Assembly (NCBI GenBank): GCA_950295325.1
Contig: OX485803.1
Coordinates: forward strand, 54,513,554-54,577,553
Direction: 5' to 3'
From: Polytrichum commune
Taxonomy: Eukaryota > Streptophyta > Polytrichopsida > Polytrichales > Polytrichaceae
Length of the DNA: 64,000 nucleotides
The notes beneath the pieces were generated by a model that saw only the letters and a list, made by a program, of their open reading frames with translations, made no database searches and was not told the origin of the DNA. Of the stretch, positions 1 through 12,800 are shown piece by piece. The position numbers and the translations under genes are program-made. How positions within the stretch are numbered: the stretch's first letter is position 1; every line of letters starts with the position of its first letter.

Positions 1-2560
1 TTTTGTTGATTTTACACCGGAATTAGTTTTAGAGACCCCGAATTAGTTTACTCTAGATCTTTTGAAATGAATCGACAACAAACCTATATGGGGGTCAAGT
101 TTTATGTTGGATGGATGGAATGTATGCTCATGTACAATAATTCGTTCTCTCCCTTGGTGTTGGTTGTTTGGCCTTCTGCCTCAAGATGAAAAAAGAGAAA
201 AGAGTGTATTTGAGCTACACATTTCACTTTTCGTTGATCTACATTCAAAAGTAACCTTGTCTTGAATTAACTCATTCATCTTGTGCATATTCCAAATTGG
301 TCGAATACCTTAATGTTACTGAAAAATTGGTTTAAAATACACTATTTGGTTCCTTTAGATGCAAATACATACTTCATATTTTGATCATAAAATTCACATG
401 TGAATATAATTTTATGTTCTCCTTAATATGAGACAACACACGAATTAAAGTTTAAAAAAAGGCTTCAAATTTTTTAAAATAAATGCTTAGGGAAGCTTAG
501 AAATTGTGTATAAATCTCATACACCTGACCCCTATGTCATTTGATCCTTTAAAGTCAAGGTGGATGTTTTTGTCCCTGGCAATCTCCAATACCCGACCAT
601 ACCTGCATACATGTCTACGTTACAACCTTACGATTTTGGACATGTGAATGATTTAAGATTTTTGTGAACAATCCTAATTGTATAAAGATGCCATCCATAC
701 AATAAGACACTAAGATCTACCATAAGAGGTGCCAATTGGATTGAGCTGTCTGAGGCAATTTTGGGAAGATTTTGCTTTGTCTTTTAGGGGTTAAGGTACT
801 AAGGTCTTAAAGCGCCACTTTGAGAAAAAAATCTATTTCAGGATGAGTAAGTAGCTTGGAAAAATTTCTAAAAAAAATCCATAGATTATCGAATCTATAC
901 AAAGGCTACCCAAAAATTTAAAATAAAATAAAATAATAATAATAATAATCATATGCAACTTAGGGAAATACTCAAAGTTGTCTTAGCAAAGGGCCTTAAA
1001 CTGTCAACTAGAAGGGGGGGGGGGGTCTATTGATGTTAGATTGCTAAGTGAGAATCACCACAAAATCAAACTTATTGTAGGTGAGGATCTTCTATTAAAT
1101 GAAGGCATTGTCCCCCTTTTGTGGATCACTTCTTACACAACCTTGTTGAGTGGATATATCCATGATTAGCCATTATGATTGGCCAAGGTTGGTGCTCTTC
1201 TAAAAGTGTTCTTGCATCCTTAGGGCCAATATCCATGTAGGAGTTTCTAGTGGAAATGTAGATACCACCTAGTGTATCACTAAACTCTAGATACCACTAG
1301 AATTCGGTGGGCGAGCGGCCTACATGGAAACTAACCCTTACACCGTTATTATGAATGGGGAAGTCGTGTTATTTTTATACTCAATGTTGCATATGATTTA
1401 TCGATTTTATAATGACTTACTTGATGGCCCCATTGCACTCACTTGTTGATGGCTTAGGGATTAAAAATAAGTGTCACCAAAAGGAAGGTGATGCTTTAAC
1501 CCTTAAAATGCTCAAGCAACCGGAAATGAGTCGCCACCTAATATTCGACTAGGGTTTGCAACCCACTAAGTGGCAATCTACGTGAATGAAAAGGTATCTA
1601 CTAGTGTAGGGTGTGCCACTACCATGTGGGCCAAAATAACATACAAAAACCTCATACTCCATGCATGTAGGATTTTTTGATAGGTTGGCATTGCTTGTAT
1701 TGGGATGCGGTTCGATGTGTTGCTCAAATTTAGGAGCCATATTTAGGAGCCAATATCTTTCACATATGATGCCCAATTTGGGTGGGGTTTTGGACAAGGT
1801 GACAGTGGTGCACAACTTGACTGGATGGAGTTGGAAAAATTCATGTGCACATTTTGCTTGCTCCATGAAAAAAGGGAAATCTCCCAAAATGACCTCATGT
1901 GGCCCCTCCAATATTGAGGGTGATGAACTCCATCTAAATTTGCTCCCTAAAACCCAAATTTTTAGCTCATTTGTCATCCACATAACATATTATGGCAAAG
2001 TTGTCAACTTTCTAAAATTTGTGGCATGACTGAAATGGTCATGAAACAAAAAATTTCAGACTTTTCTCTAGTTGCCCCCATGTATGAAGGCCATGTTCAT
2101 ATGTCAACCTGACCTAACAAATGTGATCCAATTGACTTCAATTTTGTACCAAAAGCATATATGATAGTGTAGTTCACATCCGTATGGTTGGATTTGAAGA
2201 AATCAAAGCTTATTTTGCTAACATAACAGGAATGTTCAGCACTAGTGCTGGAGGTGCCCAAAAATGGAATGTGAAGGCTCGAGTGTTTTGGGCTTAAGGC
2301 CTCAGTGACTTAAGGCTTAAAGCCCAAGGAAAAAGGTTCAATGTGACATAGAAGAGAGTGGTTGGAAGAAGGTTTACCTGTCATAAACCTTAGGTATCAA
2401 GGACCAAGAGTAAATTAGTTGGACAGAGGAACTGGCTCCATTGTAATTGTGATGCACCACACTAACATTGTCCTCAATCCTTCGGAATCCTACTCAAAAT
2501 ACTTAAGTAGACATGCATTTCTTCGAAAAGATCGAGCCTAACTTACAACAAGGCACTGAC
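1..2560. other. Intergenic region, no gene recognised
   Basis: AT-rich sequence with no ORF I can tie to a protein family. It holds one small foldback element (1223-1337), a short poly-G run near 1015 and an ATA/AAT-rich stretch near 930. Two opposed ORFs of 144 and 122 codons overlap at 1549-2029 and look like chance ORFs or a decayed repeat. The stretch from about 2560 to 2820 is probably the 3' UTR or downstream flank of the minus-strand kinase gene. Confidence 0.5.
1223..1337. mobile_element. 115-bp foldback MITE, Tourist-like
   Basis: The left end starts GGGCCAATATCCATGTAGG and the right end reads, on the opposite strand, GGGTTAGTTTCCATGTAGG, so the element can fold back on itself. It is flanked by TTA at 1220-1222 and 1338-1340, the target duplication typical of PIF/Harbinger (Tourist) elements. 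A relative with the same inner sequence lies at about 49458-49579. It has no coding capacity. Confidence 0.65.
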
Positions 2561-2820
2561 AACTTTCTGTGACTTAAAAGAAGTCAGCAAACACTTCATG
2601 CTTGCAAGACAGATGTCTTTGCTCTTGGTCACCAAAACATGTCCCAAAATACTAGAATACAAAGCACAAAGGCCTAATGAACCAGCAAATGCAACAAGAA
2701 GATTCCTAGCAAATAGTTTTGACAATATGTATTATAAACTCCACTACAATGATGACGCCTTGTGTTGATGCTGGAAACCATTAGTTTTATTGCAAAAATT
2801 GATGTTTACATTGTAAAACA

Positions 2821-5800
2821 CTATGAATTTGGGGGAAACCCTTGAAAGCAACGCAAGAACATGTTGGAGTTCTCTGATGGACAATGCCATGCTGACCGGT
2901 CAAATTTGAAGTCAGGCCTACTTAAAGACAACTTAAAGTCTTCTAAAGTTCTCACAATCTGGAAAAAGTTTGGACGTTTCTCTGGATTCGACATCCAACA
3001 CTGCTGCATTAAGTGTCGCAAAGGTAGTGGACAGTGATCTGGTATTTCTGGCCTTGCATTCTGCACCAATTCAAAATATCAATCAGCTCAGCAATTCTTT
3101 ATAGAATGCTTAGAGTAACTGAGAAATAAACAACTTGCACGATTCCTAGCAATTTACACGTGCAAGAAATAAACTTGGCTCAATTCCACTGGAAGTTGAG
3201 TTGATCCATACACACAATGTGCCTGGTTATATCTATGGACTACATTGAGTCATAATTCCAACCACATTTCTCTTCAATAAACAAGAACCTCCCACACAAG
3301 GAGCTAAGTCTATGCATAACAGCTTTGAGGTGCTTGCGAGTCCCACAAATTGATGGAAATATCATTGCTAACAAATAAACCAGTTGGAATTTTAAGCCAT
3401 ACCTTATGAACAACTGCATAGGCCACCTGAACAGGTGTCATTTCTTCAAATGGCAGCTGTCCTGTGACAAGTTCCCATAGCACTACACCGAAACTGTACA
3501 CATCCACCTTCTTTGAATAGTGTTTGTGATTGATCATTTCGGGGGCCATCCATCGGTATGTCCCAGTATCATCAATTCGGAAGTCACATTCTGTCTCTAG
3601 GCACCCTACTCCAAAGTCTGTCAACTTCACATGTAGATCACTTGTGAGCACAAGATTCTCAGATTTCAAATCCCTATGTACCACACCTCGCGAATGCAAA
3701 TACTCCAACCCTTGCGCAACATCCAGCGCCATAGAAACAACTGTTTCGAAAGAAATCGATCCCGTATCGCTTTTGTGGAGATAAGCTCTCAATGAACCAC
3801 ATGGCACATACTCCATTACGGTGCAGCATACTGGAGGATTCCAAGAAGCTGCTACAAACTGCAGATGGAGAAACATACACAAATTCGGTACCATGATGAA
3901 CATGTAGACAATCAACACTCTCATAAAGAATGTCTGTCCTTCTATAGCACCACCTAAAAGGAGACTATTGTGTCATATCTTACTCTTTCATTCCTATCCA
4001 AATTCTCACAGCACTAAGATAGAATTGCCTAGATCACTAACTCGTCTTAATCAGACACTTATATTTGAGTGGTATATGGTTTGGTGTGGCTCCCAAAATG
4101 GATGCCAAAAAGACATGTGTTTGAAAGAGATTGGACTGCATGCTCAAAATATGATAACCATTGTAGGCTCAACAGTCAACATAACTGGGGGGGATATAAC
4201 CATTTAATGAGCACAAGAATCTTCACTTTGATAATGAATAAGCTATTCATATGAGCTCCAGAAATTATGAGGAAAGTGGCTGCGGCCTTGATTTAATTAT
4301 TCTAGCCATTTTCTACTGATTGCGTGTTTCATACCCTAGGAGAAGTGGGCTAGTTGAAAAAAGTGAACCATTTAAGACCCATCTAAAGTTAGATCATCCA
4401 AGTTAACTACATAGGTTTATGTCCATGTCACTAGGCAAAACTTAATAGTACACCACCTTCCTTTGTGCTATATCATTCAAACAAAAGACATCCAAGGGAA
4501 AGGAGAGCATCCAAGAATCCAAAAAGGCTGCAGACCACATTCACAGTATAACTGCTGAACTGGGATATCTTAAAACAGGAAAGGGCACCTTTTACAAAGA
4601 CCAAAGTGCACTCACTACTGCGCTCACTACTGTCTGATGTGATTTCTACATAACATACCTTCTACAATAAAGCAAATGGCAAAAGAAAGAAGAGATCCAC
4701 AGTCACTTGACTGCTAACCACTTTGAAATGTGATAGAACTTTGTACTAAAAATTATGGTAGACAATGAGCCACCTGTCTCTGTTAACAGAGTTCCATGTA
4801 ATAATGACTGTCCACTAATCTGCACTCTACTGGGTAGCAAGAAGCTTAGATTTTCTTGACACCAGCCGGAGCAGAACCTCTAGGGTGTCTTGGTTTTCCC
4901 TCAGTCCCAAGATACATGTTGCTTTCATGGACCACATAATGGTGCCTCAGCCTAAGAATTCCTGAAATTTGAGGCCTCGGTTCATTCTTAATAACTCCAT
5001 GGCACTAAAAGGCAGGAGACTATTGATGAAGAAGGTGGTTCTATTGAACAATTAGCAAGCTTAAGAATTTCCAGGTTCCCCAATTCCTTCAGCCAATCTC
5101 TTAAAGTTTAAGTGAATCCATGTTTAAATGGTACAGAGAAGAGATTTTATAAAGAGAGATCCAGGATATACCATTTACAGATGTAAGTGCAGTCAATAAG
5201 GAAAACAAGGAAATTGACTGCGCTTATAGTTATCACGAAATCCGAAGTGCTCATCTACACAATGATGTTGATTATAATTTGAATAATTACAATTCAACCC
5301 AATTGTCAAATGTTTACAGCATCCTGACAATGTACTCTACAGGAATCAAGTAAAACCACAATATTAATGTAAAGAAATATTAGAAGACAAAGGTTACCTT
5401 CACAATATTGGGATGATTTAGTTGTGACAGGCAATATACTTCCTGCATGAATTGCCTCTCCAGCTTAGCTGCTGCCTCCTCGCACTCATCTAGCCTTAGA
5501 AGTTTAACAGCCACGTCTTGGCCCTTGTACTCCCCAAGGTAGAGCCGACTGTGATTACCCGAAGCAAATTTTTGCCCAAGAAACAATGAAGACATGTCAC
5601 AGATCCGGTCCTCAGGGACCTCCAAATGCAACTGGGGTGGTGTTCCTGGATCAACAAACTGCAAGCCAACAGGAGGACGGTCAGTGGTCATGAAACATAA
5701 GACTTGACAGAAAGTGAGAACCTAACACCTTGGTAGCAAAAGATCACACTAAAACAGTAGACCACCTTGGAGAATTCTAAAATGCTGACAAGTCTAGCGA

Positions 5801-6421
5801 AGCAAAACACACTTAACAGACTATACATAGTTCTCCTCTGCTCCTGTGAAGCATCATCATGAGATTTCTGAAGAGCGCACTAAGCTCAAAAAATAAAATA
5901 TCATAGGAGTACCTCCAAGGGAAGCCTCAAGAAACAGAAACTTTCTCAATTTTCAGTCGAGAAGACACCAATTCCAAAATTTTCACCTGAGACCATGATG
6001 CAGATTTTCTCAAACTCATCCCAACCTTGACGGGTCTCGAGGTGGGTGTTCTTCTCTCCATGCTTTTGACCCTTGGGAAGCCATCCAAGCTTTTCTGTTT
6101 CCTCATCCCCTTCTCAAGACTCTGCGAATTGGTTCCTGGCTTTACCACTGGTTTTGGCAAAACATCCCTCACAGGACTGCTTTCCAAAGATCTGGTCTTC
6201 CCCTTCTTCTCGTCCTCCACATCCATATTGTGGTGAACTGCCACTCCGCTGACTGTGACTCCCAGAGTTATCGTTTTCGTCCGAGGGAGAAAATGCAAGA
6301 ATGGGGTTCCCTTGCCCTCCAACACTCTCTGATATATGCATCGCCCAAAATTCGGGCGCCCTGTCCATGTTGGATGCAACTGCTCGGAGAGGCTCACCTT
6401 CTCATGATGCTTCGCCATCAT
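2821..6421 (-). CDS. Raf-like (MAPKKK group C type) protein kinase, 4 exons
   Basis: Predicted cytosolic Ser/Thr kinase of the plant Raf-like group, similar in layout to Arabidopsis HT1 and its relatives; members act in CO2, light or stress signalling, but the substrate here is unknown. Minus-strand exons are 6421-5987, 5658-5398, 3858-3403 and 3060-2821. All junctions are phase 0 with good GT-AG sites, giving 463 aa. Residues 1-145 are a basic Ser/Lys-rich leader. The kinase domain has a glycine loop FASGNHSRLYLG (about 176-187), the VAVK lysine at 197, HRDLKSEN with Asp295, DFG Asp313, and GTYRWMAPEM. It ends shortly after subdomain XI, the usual HT1-type length. All catalytic residues are present. 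The first ATG pair (6421, 6418) was chosen because the frame is open through to the donor. Intron 3 (1.5 kb) carries a TIR element. The subgroup assignment is from memory and less certain than the kinase call. Confidence 0.9.
4015..4390 (+). mobile_element. Family A TIR element inside kinase intron 3
   Basis: This roughly 375-bp repeat recurs at least ten times in the window. Its ends are related inverted repeats (TAAGRTAGR... and ...GACCCATCTA). It shares the internal landmarks GAGCACAAGAATCTTCAC and ATGAGCTCCA with the copies at 15297, 22310, 27957, 30891 and 34554. It is non-coding and lies in the plus orientation within the third intron of the kinase gene. Confidence 0.65.
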
Positions 6422-8999
6422 GCTACACCTTATAAGTCACATTCTACCGCATTCGATATGCTACTTCACTCTCTCTCATTTCCCTTCCTTTTTTTCAGTA
6501 GGCTTCGGCTTCGTCCAATTCAACACAAAGGCAAATCCACAGGCCGCAGATCGCACTCAAATCCCAAACCTGCAGTCCTAACCGCACCTCTCAAGTGTGC
6601 ATCTCACAGCATCTCAAGCCCTCAGACTGCAACATCAACACCCTCCACTCCTCCATACCTGCCGCTTCGAATTCATCATCCTCCATTTTAAACCTCCCCC
6701 TTTGACAGCAAGAAATAAAATCCTCCGCAGGCGCCTTAAGCACCAAAAACTAGAGCACGACCCTCCAAGCACACCACGCTCTCTGTAGGGAGAATTACAG
6801 GAATAGATGGTAAGGTTACTGATTGAGGACAATCACTCCATCACGAGAAGCTGTAAGGAACCTTGACAAGAAGTAGATCGTCTCATGACAAGTCTCTACT
6901 TTCAAATCATCACAAAATCAAACATATCCAATCAACCTCAAAAACCACTGTTCAACTCAACCCTAAATTTCAAAAGTGCATGCTTCACATTCACTAATGC
7001 ATCAAATTGACTTCGATCTTGAAAAAATCATTCCTGACTCCAAATAAGTCTTTTGTCAAACACAATAAATTCCTGTAATTGCAATACAATCCCCACACCT
7101 GGCCGCAAAAACACTCATTTATTTTCCAAAAGTGGGTTACATGCGCTTTGACTTGTGATTGTACCTACTCTTTGCACCGCTCTCAGAATCTCCAATTTGC
7201 GAAGCCCCAATTCCAGTAACTGCAACCTTCAAAATACTTGACTTCCGTGTAGAGAAATAGCATAATTGAGATTATCAGTCTCCTCAAGGCTTCTGATTCC
7301 TTTCATATATATCTGTTCTCAACTTGAGAACTCCAAATTGCTAAACCCTAACTCTCCGAGAGAGACAATACTCTTGGCAACTCCACATAAACCACATTCA
7401 AATGATGCTCAATCTACGCACAAAGTAGCATATAAGATTAATCTCTTCAAACATTCTGCTGCCTTGCAACTGTAATATATGTCCCCTTTGCAAGGAGCCC
7501 GAACACCGAGTTCTGATATAGAAAGGGGTCCCATTGGCAACAGGGCGAGAATACTATCAGGGTTTGGGACCAATCCTAACTACAACAAGTTCCAATGACT
7601 AGAGTCCTCAAATTGCAATTCCTTAGCAACCCCTGGCATCAGAAACCATTTCCCCAAGCTAGAAGCGACTATCCTAAGAACTCCTTCCTTCCCTTAACCG
7701 GAGCATCTCGACTATATCTGTTCTCCATTTGAGAAATCCGAATTGCTAAACCCTAAGGGGCTGTTTACACCATGGACCATGAAGTCGTCCCACGGCCCTG
7801 TAAAATCTGTGATTGGCTGTTGAACTCGTCCCAGACCACTTCGATTTTTTACACCAAGGAAAATTTGTCAGACTGACCATGGAGTTCGAGGTCCCCAATC
7901 TACATTATCCACTGACATGGTCCACTCAGCAGTGGGAGACTCAAATGAAGTGCTTAGTAGAAAAAGGTAGGGGCCCATGACATAGAAATGATGTTATAAT
8001 AATCTTTTTAGTGAAATGTTTTTGGGGAAGAGAAGATGAAGACGAGAGAAGACAACAAACTTGAATTTTTTTCAAAACTGCCCTTTTGGGCATACATTAA
8101 AAAAATCAGCACATTTACTTTTGGTGCATGGTCATTCCTCTCGGTCTACAGTTTACACCTAGTGAGGGGCCCAAAGGCTTTGTAAATTGATTTTTTTAGA
8201 AACCTGACCATGAAAGTTGGACCATGAAGTCGGACCATGGAAAAAGGCCCTCTTCCATGGTCCGACTTCATGGTTCATGGTGTAAACCGGGCCTTAGATC
8301 ACCATAGCCAGCGAAAACTTTGCAACTCACACACGAAACTCATACAGACACAAATAAAATTGAAAATTATGATGAGTTCCAAACCCTTAGCAACCTCTTT
8401 CAAACCAAGTGCTCATCGACCTCAAAGTGTTGCTTACCTGCAGTAAGACTCATGGTCTCATATGTGAATCAACCTCTAAGAGTCTTGATGGTGTGTGGTT
8501 GTTCTCTATGCACCTTTTTCCAAAGCTCCAAAGGCGTAAACCCTGATTCCAATGTGGGATATGCAAACTTGGAACTTGACTACAGTGAAAAGAATATATC
8601 ACACATGAGAGGATGGGTCTCTCCAGGTCTTCTGCTCCCAGCTGTGAGCTGCGCTTGTTCTCTGTCTGTTTCATGTTTAGTGCAGCTGCTTCTCCAAAAT
8701 TGCAACAAAGGTTGCAGCTTCCCGAAAACTTGAGTAGAGCTTGAGTATAGTGTAGAGGAAGTATCAGATGTATAGCAACCTCATTGAGCCTAAGTTCGGC
8801 TTCCATTCCAAACTCCAATCGCCATAGCCAGCAAGTACGCTGCAAGTTTCAGACACAAAACTACACTCAAAAGTCATGTCTTGAGCTCCCTTTCAACTTT
8901 ATCTCTCCCCTGCTGTTTGTTGTGCAAAGATTTGTTGCTCCGAATGATTGCAGCAAATCATGTCACCTGCAGCTTTCGATAACTTCGTTAAGTTAGAAC
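6422..8999. other. Intergenic region between kinase and monooxygenase
   Basis: The first few hundred bases should hold the kinase promoter and 5' UTR (pyrimidine-rich on the plus strand). A Tourist-like MITE lies at 7757-8293. Short internal duplications are visible: the segment around TTGCTAAACCCTAA occurs near 7340 and 7745, and a block beginning CCATAGCCAGC occurs near 8303 and 8822. The minus strand has a 131-codon ORF at 8450-8845 that I cannot assign. No intact gene is seen. Confidence 0.45.
7757..8293. mobile_element. 537-bp Tourist-like MITE (family T1)
   Basis: Terminal inverted repeats of about 33 bp: the left end GGGGCTGTTTACACCATGG matches the reverse complement of the right end, GGCCCGGTTTACACCATGA. 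It is flanked by TAA on the left and TTA on the right. A second copy lies at 23595-24163. The interior is AT-rich with no transposase. The termini and the 3-bp TWA target fit PIF/Harbinger non-autonomous elements. Confidence 0.8.
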
Positions 9000-9000
9000 T

Positions 9001-9008
9001 TGACGTCA
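9001..9008 (+). promoter_or_regulatory. TGACGTCA palindrome (bZIP/TGA-type site)
   Basis: A perfect TGACGTCA palindrome lies about 44 bp upstream of the G-box at 9052. Such sites bind plant bZIP factors. Function here is inferred from position only. Confidence 0.35.
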
Positions 9009-9051
9009 GCTGTTGGGTTCACATGAAAATGGGGCAATAGAAAGTGACAGA

Positions 9052-9059
9052 CACGTGGC
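9052..9059 (+). promoter_or_regulatory. CACGTGGC G-box/ABRE in monooxygenase promoter
   Basis: The octamer CACGTGGC sits upstream of the inferred leader exon. The same octamer lies in the homologous position (18493-18500) upstream of the UPF0426 gene, inside a larger duplicated promoter block. Conservation between two otherwise diverged copies supports a function, probably binding by bZIP or bHLH factors. Confidence 0.5.
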
Positions 9060-9811
9060 ATTTGAAGGACCACACCAGTGTGAAAGAGGAAGACACGGAA
9101 CCGGTTCCTCACTCTCCTTTGAACTTTCTATCCGCCATGGGTCCTCTTGTCTCCTCTCCACAACGCTCCCTCTTCGCAAATACAATGTACCCATTGCTCT
9201 GGTAAGCCTCAATTGCATTACTGATGTCCATATTTTTCAAAATTACATTTGAATTCTGTTTGATGTATGTTTGGAAGTGGTGACTTGTGGTTCAGGACCG
9301 ACATTAAGCTCTGCTGTTGCTGCTGCTTGCAATTGTCTCAGTTCTTACAGACATTATTTGAAGTGTTTTGGCTACTTTGACCTGTAGTTGGAAAGTTCCT
9401 GAGGTGGAGTAGATTGTGAGTTCTGTGAGTTCTGTGAATCCTGTGTAGCTTTTGGTGATTTTTCTCTTAATTTGGTCTCCTTTTTAAGATAGTTCAAATG
9501 TCTTCATGTTTCTCTGAAGCCATTTCATTGAGCTCTCCATGTTGCAATTACACATATTTGTGAATTCAGTGGCCCGTGTTTGTGAGTGATTTGTAAAATG
9601 AAAGGAATATGAGGGATATTCTTGTGGCCACAATCCAGTTGCCTATGTGTGTGGATTCTGAGGGGAGTTTGAAGGCGGATTTTTTGGCAGTGTACATACT
9701 TCATTTTCAGACGTTTTCCCAATTCAGCGCAGGAATATTGAAGGAGGACGTCAGTGTTGGGAAGAGGACGGAAGGAATGTCACCCTCTCCACTTCTCTTA
9801 TGGCAATTTCA
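9060..9811 (+). other. Leader exons of monooxygenase gene, duplicated from UPF0426 5' region
   Basis: The block is homologous to about 18500-19383. Shared landmarks are the CAGTGTGAAAG segment, TTTCTATCCGCCAT, a splice donor GTAAGC at 9202, similar intron text (TGTGAGTG near 9580), an acceptor TTTTCAG at 9710, and a second exon ending ATGTCA...TGGCAATTTCA before donor GTAAGT at 9812. I infer leader exon 1 at about 9080-9201 and leader exon 2 at 9711-9811. The second exon contains an ATG at 9777 that splices in frame to 9956. Whether it is transcribed with the enzyme is not shown by sequence alone. Confidence 0.55.
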
Positions 9812-12800
9812 GTAAGTTCGGTACATTCCCTACTCTCCTCCATCACTTGAGAAGGTTTTTGCAGAAGGTGTGGAGCAATCAAGGGGTGAAGATATTGGAT
9901 TGCCGGATACTCGTCAAGTCACAATTGAGTTGATATTTATGAAATAAATATGCAGTATGCACGGGGAAGCTGAAGGAGTAAAGCGAATCGGTTCCTTCAT
10001 AACAATGACGAAGATGATTGCGTCCACCTCCTCAACTCAATCACAACAATTTCTTCTGCCTAAATTTCCCCATGGTCATGGCGCGCCTACCTGTCCTTCA
10101 CAGCAGAGTATGTCCAAAAATGTGCTGTCGAGAAATATGTCACCCTTTCTAAAAGTAGGTAAGCTTTCAGATTCCATCCTCTGTAGGGAGGGAGGACATT
10201 CTTGGCTGCAAACCAGAAATTCACAAATAGCAAGGAATAAGTGCAAGGCAACAAGCACGGCAAGTGGAGTCGAAACGGAAGAAAGTAGGAAAGATGGTGA
10301 ACTGAAGGAGGGAGATGTGCAAACAGTGGTGATAGTGGGAGCCGGACTTTCTGGTCTGGCTACTGCATTAGCCCTGCACAGGTATGTGCATAGATTTATA
10401 TACACTCATGTTACAATCTTATGTGTAAGAGAAAGGTGACATCAAAAGAGAGGAAGACTAAAGAGGTTAAATCCATCTTTGATGGTTTGGCCTCCAGCTC
10501 CCTGCATTTGCAATGCACAATAGGAATAGGCCTTGCCAGGATCTTAGTGATGCAGTCATTGATAGATCCTGCAGTAAGAGAATTCTTTCAATTCAGGTTG
10601 GGGAAGTCCGAACACCACAACTTCTTACGGGCATGACTTTGAGGATGGAACAGAGTGGGAGTGAAGGCACTGGTTCTGGAGCAATCAGGAGCTTTGCGCA
10701 CAGAAGGAACCTCTCTTACTCTCTTCCCTAATGCATGGCGAGCACTCAATGCACTTGGCGTTGCAGACGAGATTCGGGGCTCCTTCCTTAATTTGACTGG
10801 GTACTGAACTCTTCTTGCAATCTCAGAAGATTATCTCTTATCTCATCTAGGACCGAAGCAACGAGCGTGTGCAAATGGTGCCAGGAAAGCATTTGGAAAT
10901 GCCCCCACCTTCACCATCCTTCTAAATAAGCAGTTCACAGGATGTGAAGGTTATATCCTTCAGAGTTCTGAGCACATTTCTGTTGCAGTTTGTTTTGGTT
11001 CATTGGTGTAGCTTGAATTCCTATTGCCCTTCCTCCAGTGGATTTCATGTGATCCTGCCTCCTCTGCTCTCTTGTTCTGAGGCAGAAATGGTGATCATTT
11101 TAAGTTGAACGCCATATTGTGGTCTTTACAAACCAAACCTCAAGAATGACCTTCTAAATCTTTCGTCACCTTTTTTATTTGCATGTGATTCTTGGCTGGA
11201 TAACATCATTGTCCGGATGTTGCAGAGGAAGGATAAGGACATCGGAGGGAAAGACCATTCAATCCTATAAGAATTCTGATTGTCCTGGAGGGTAAGTGTT
11301 GTAGAGATTTAGGGCAAGTTTCCTTGGAAGTTAATTGAAAAATGCCTATATCTAATTTCTGCACGGTGTTGTGTGAAATTAAATCACAAGGAATTGCATC
11401 AGACTACTCGAGGGAACAAAATTCATGTTACGGTATGGCGTGTGTTTGAGTCTATTTGTTCAATTGTGTTCGTATCTTCGTTCTTGCAGTTAACGACCTG
11501 ACACCCGTCTTACGTTGGAGTTGAATACAGGCCATATGAGATGCGAGCAGTAGAAAGAAGATCTCTTCTTGAGGTTCTTGCGAAACCGCTTCCAAGTGAT
11601 GCTATCAAGTTCAATTCTCAAGTCAAAAACATCAATAAACCTCAAAGTGCACGGAAATATACAGAGTTGGAGCTCGAAAACGGCACAATCATCAAGACAA
11701 AGGTTTGTTTTATCCTTGAACTTTTCTATTCATGTGAATGTCACATTAGGGTTTGTCACATAAATATTGGCAGCGTGAGCTCCTGATGACATCACATGTG
11801 ACTCCTCAGAACATTTTTTCTCTTGACTCTTTTTTTCTGGTCTTCTTACTTCTATTTATTTCTAAGAACTTGCAACCTTTGGAGGTAAAGGACACATTCA
11901 AGTCCTCTGTGTCAAGCATTACTGGGATCCACTTGTATTCAAGAAGAATAATTTAATCAACATGACCACTGCATTACATTACGAATCTGTATGTCATGTG
12001 AAGGCAACACTATTTCTGTGATGTCCTGGATTATAAATATCAGGTCTATCTTAAAGGAAGCACATAACTTTCCTATTGTCTCGGTTACAAAAAAAGGTCA
12101 TTTGATGATGGACATTTGTGGCCATTTCAGACTGGCCTGTGTATTGTGGATGGCCAATATCACTTCACAAATACTAAACCTGAAGTTTAGTAGAGTTATC
12201 CTATAATTCAACCAGAATTTGGGTCAGGAGTTGGTTGTTTTGCATACAAAGCTCTCCATTTTCGGTAAGTTTTTGGTGCATGCCTAGAGTTGGTGTGGAG
12301 CTTTGAACGAAGAACATTCTATATCGGTTCATTCAGGGCCATACTTATTTTAGCACCTCTTGGCATGCCAAACTGAGTATGCCCCCCCCCCCCAAGCATG
12401 CACTGAAGACTTATCAAACATGGAAAGTGTTGTATGCAGAACAACCAACTCCCGACCAAATCCCAGTTGAATTAAAGGATAATGTTGAATGTTAATTGAT
12501 GCTCAGCCTCTTACGGGCCACCAACTTTTATTGGTCCAATTGCTCTGCTTGTGTGTTCGATGTCATGACTGAGTTTGGCATTGATTGTTGATTGCATGGC
12601 TGCTTCTGTGTGGTGCAGGTTTTGGTTGGTTGTGACGGTGCTCGATCAATTGTAGCAACTTCCATAGGCATAACTGAACCCCAGTCTGTGGGGCAGCTGG
12701 CCATCCGTGGACTAGCCGAGTTCAAGTGTGGGCATAATTTTGAGCCAATTGTAGACCAAATTGTTGGGCAAGGCTTGAGGGCAGGCATTGTTCCAGTTTC

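Noticed and set aside
1549-2029. Overlapping 144- and 122-codon ORFs on opposite strands
   Set aside because: No recognisable domain or splice structure, and AT-rich surroundings. The two strands being open together suggests chance.
8450-8845. Minus-strand ORF and neighbouring Leu-rich fragments resembling LRR remnants
   Set aside because: The Leu spacing is suggestive but no consistent LRR consensus holds across frames, stops are frequent, and short direct repeats explain part of the pattern.
10421-10731. 71- and 72-codon plus ORFs between monooxygenase exons
   Set aside because: They lie mostly in the intron 10382-10653. The true exon 10654-10800 uses another frame, reading VGVKALVLEQSGALRTEG.
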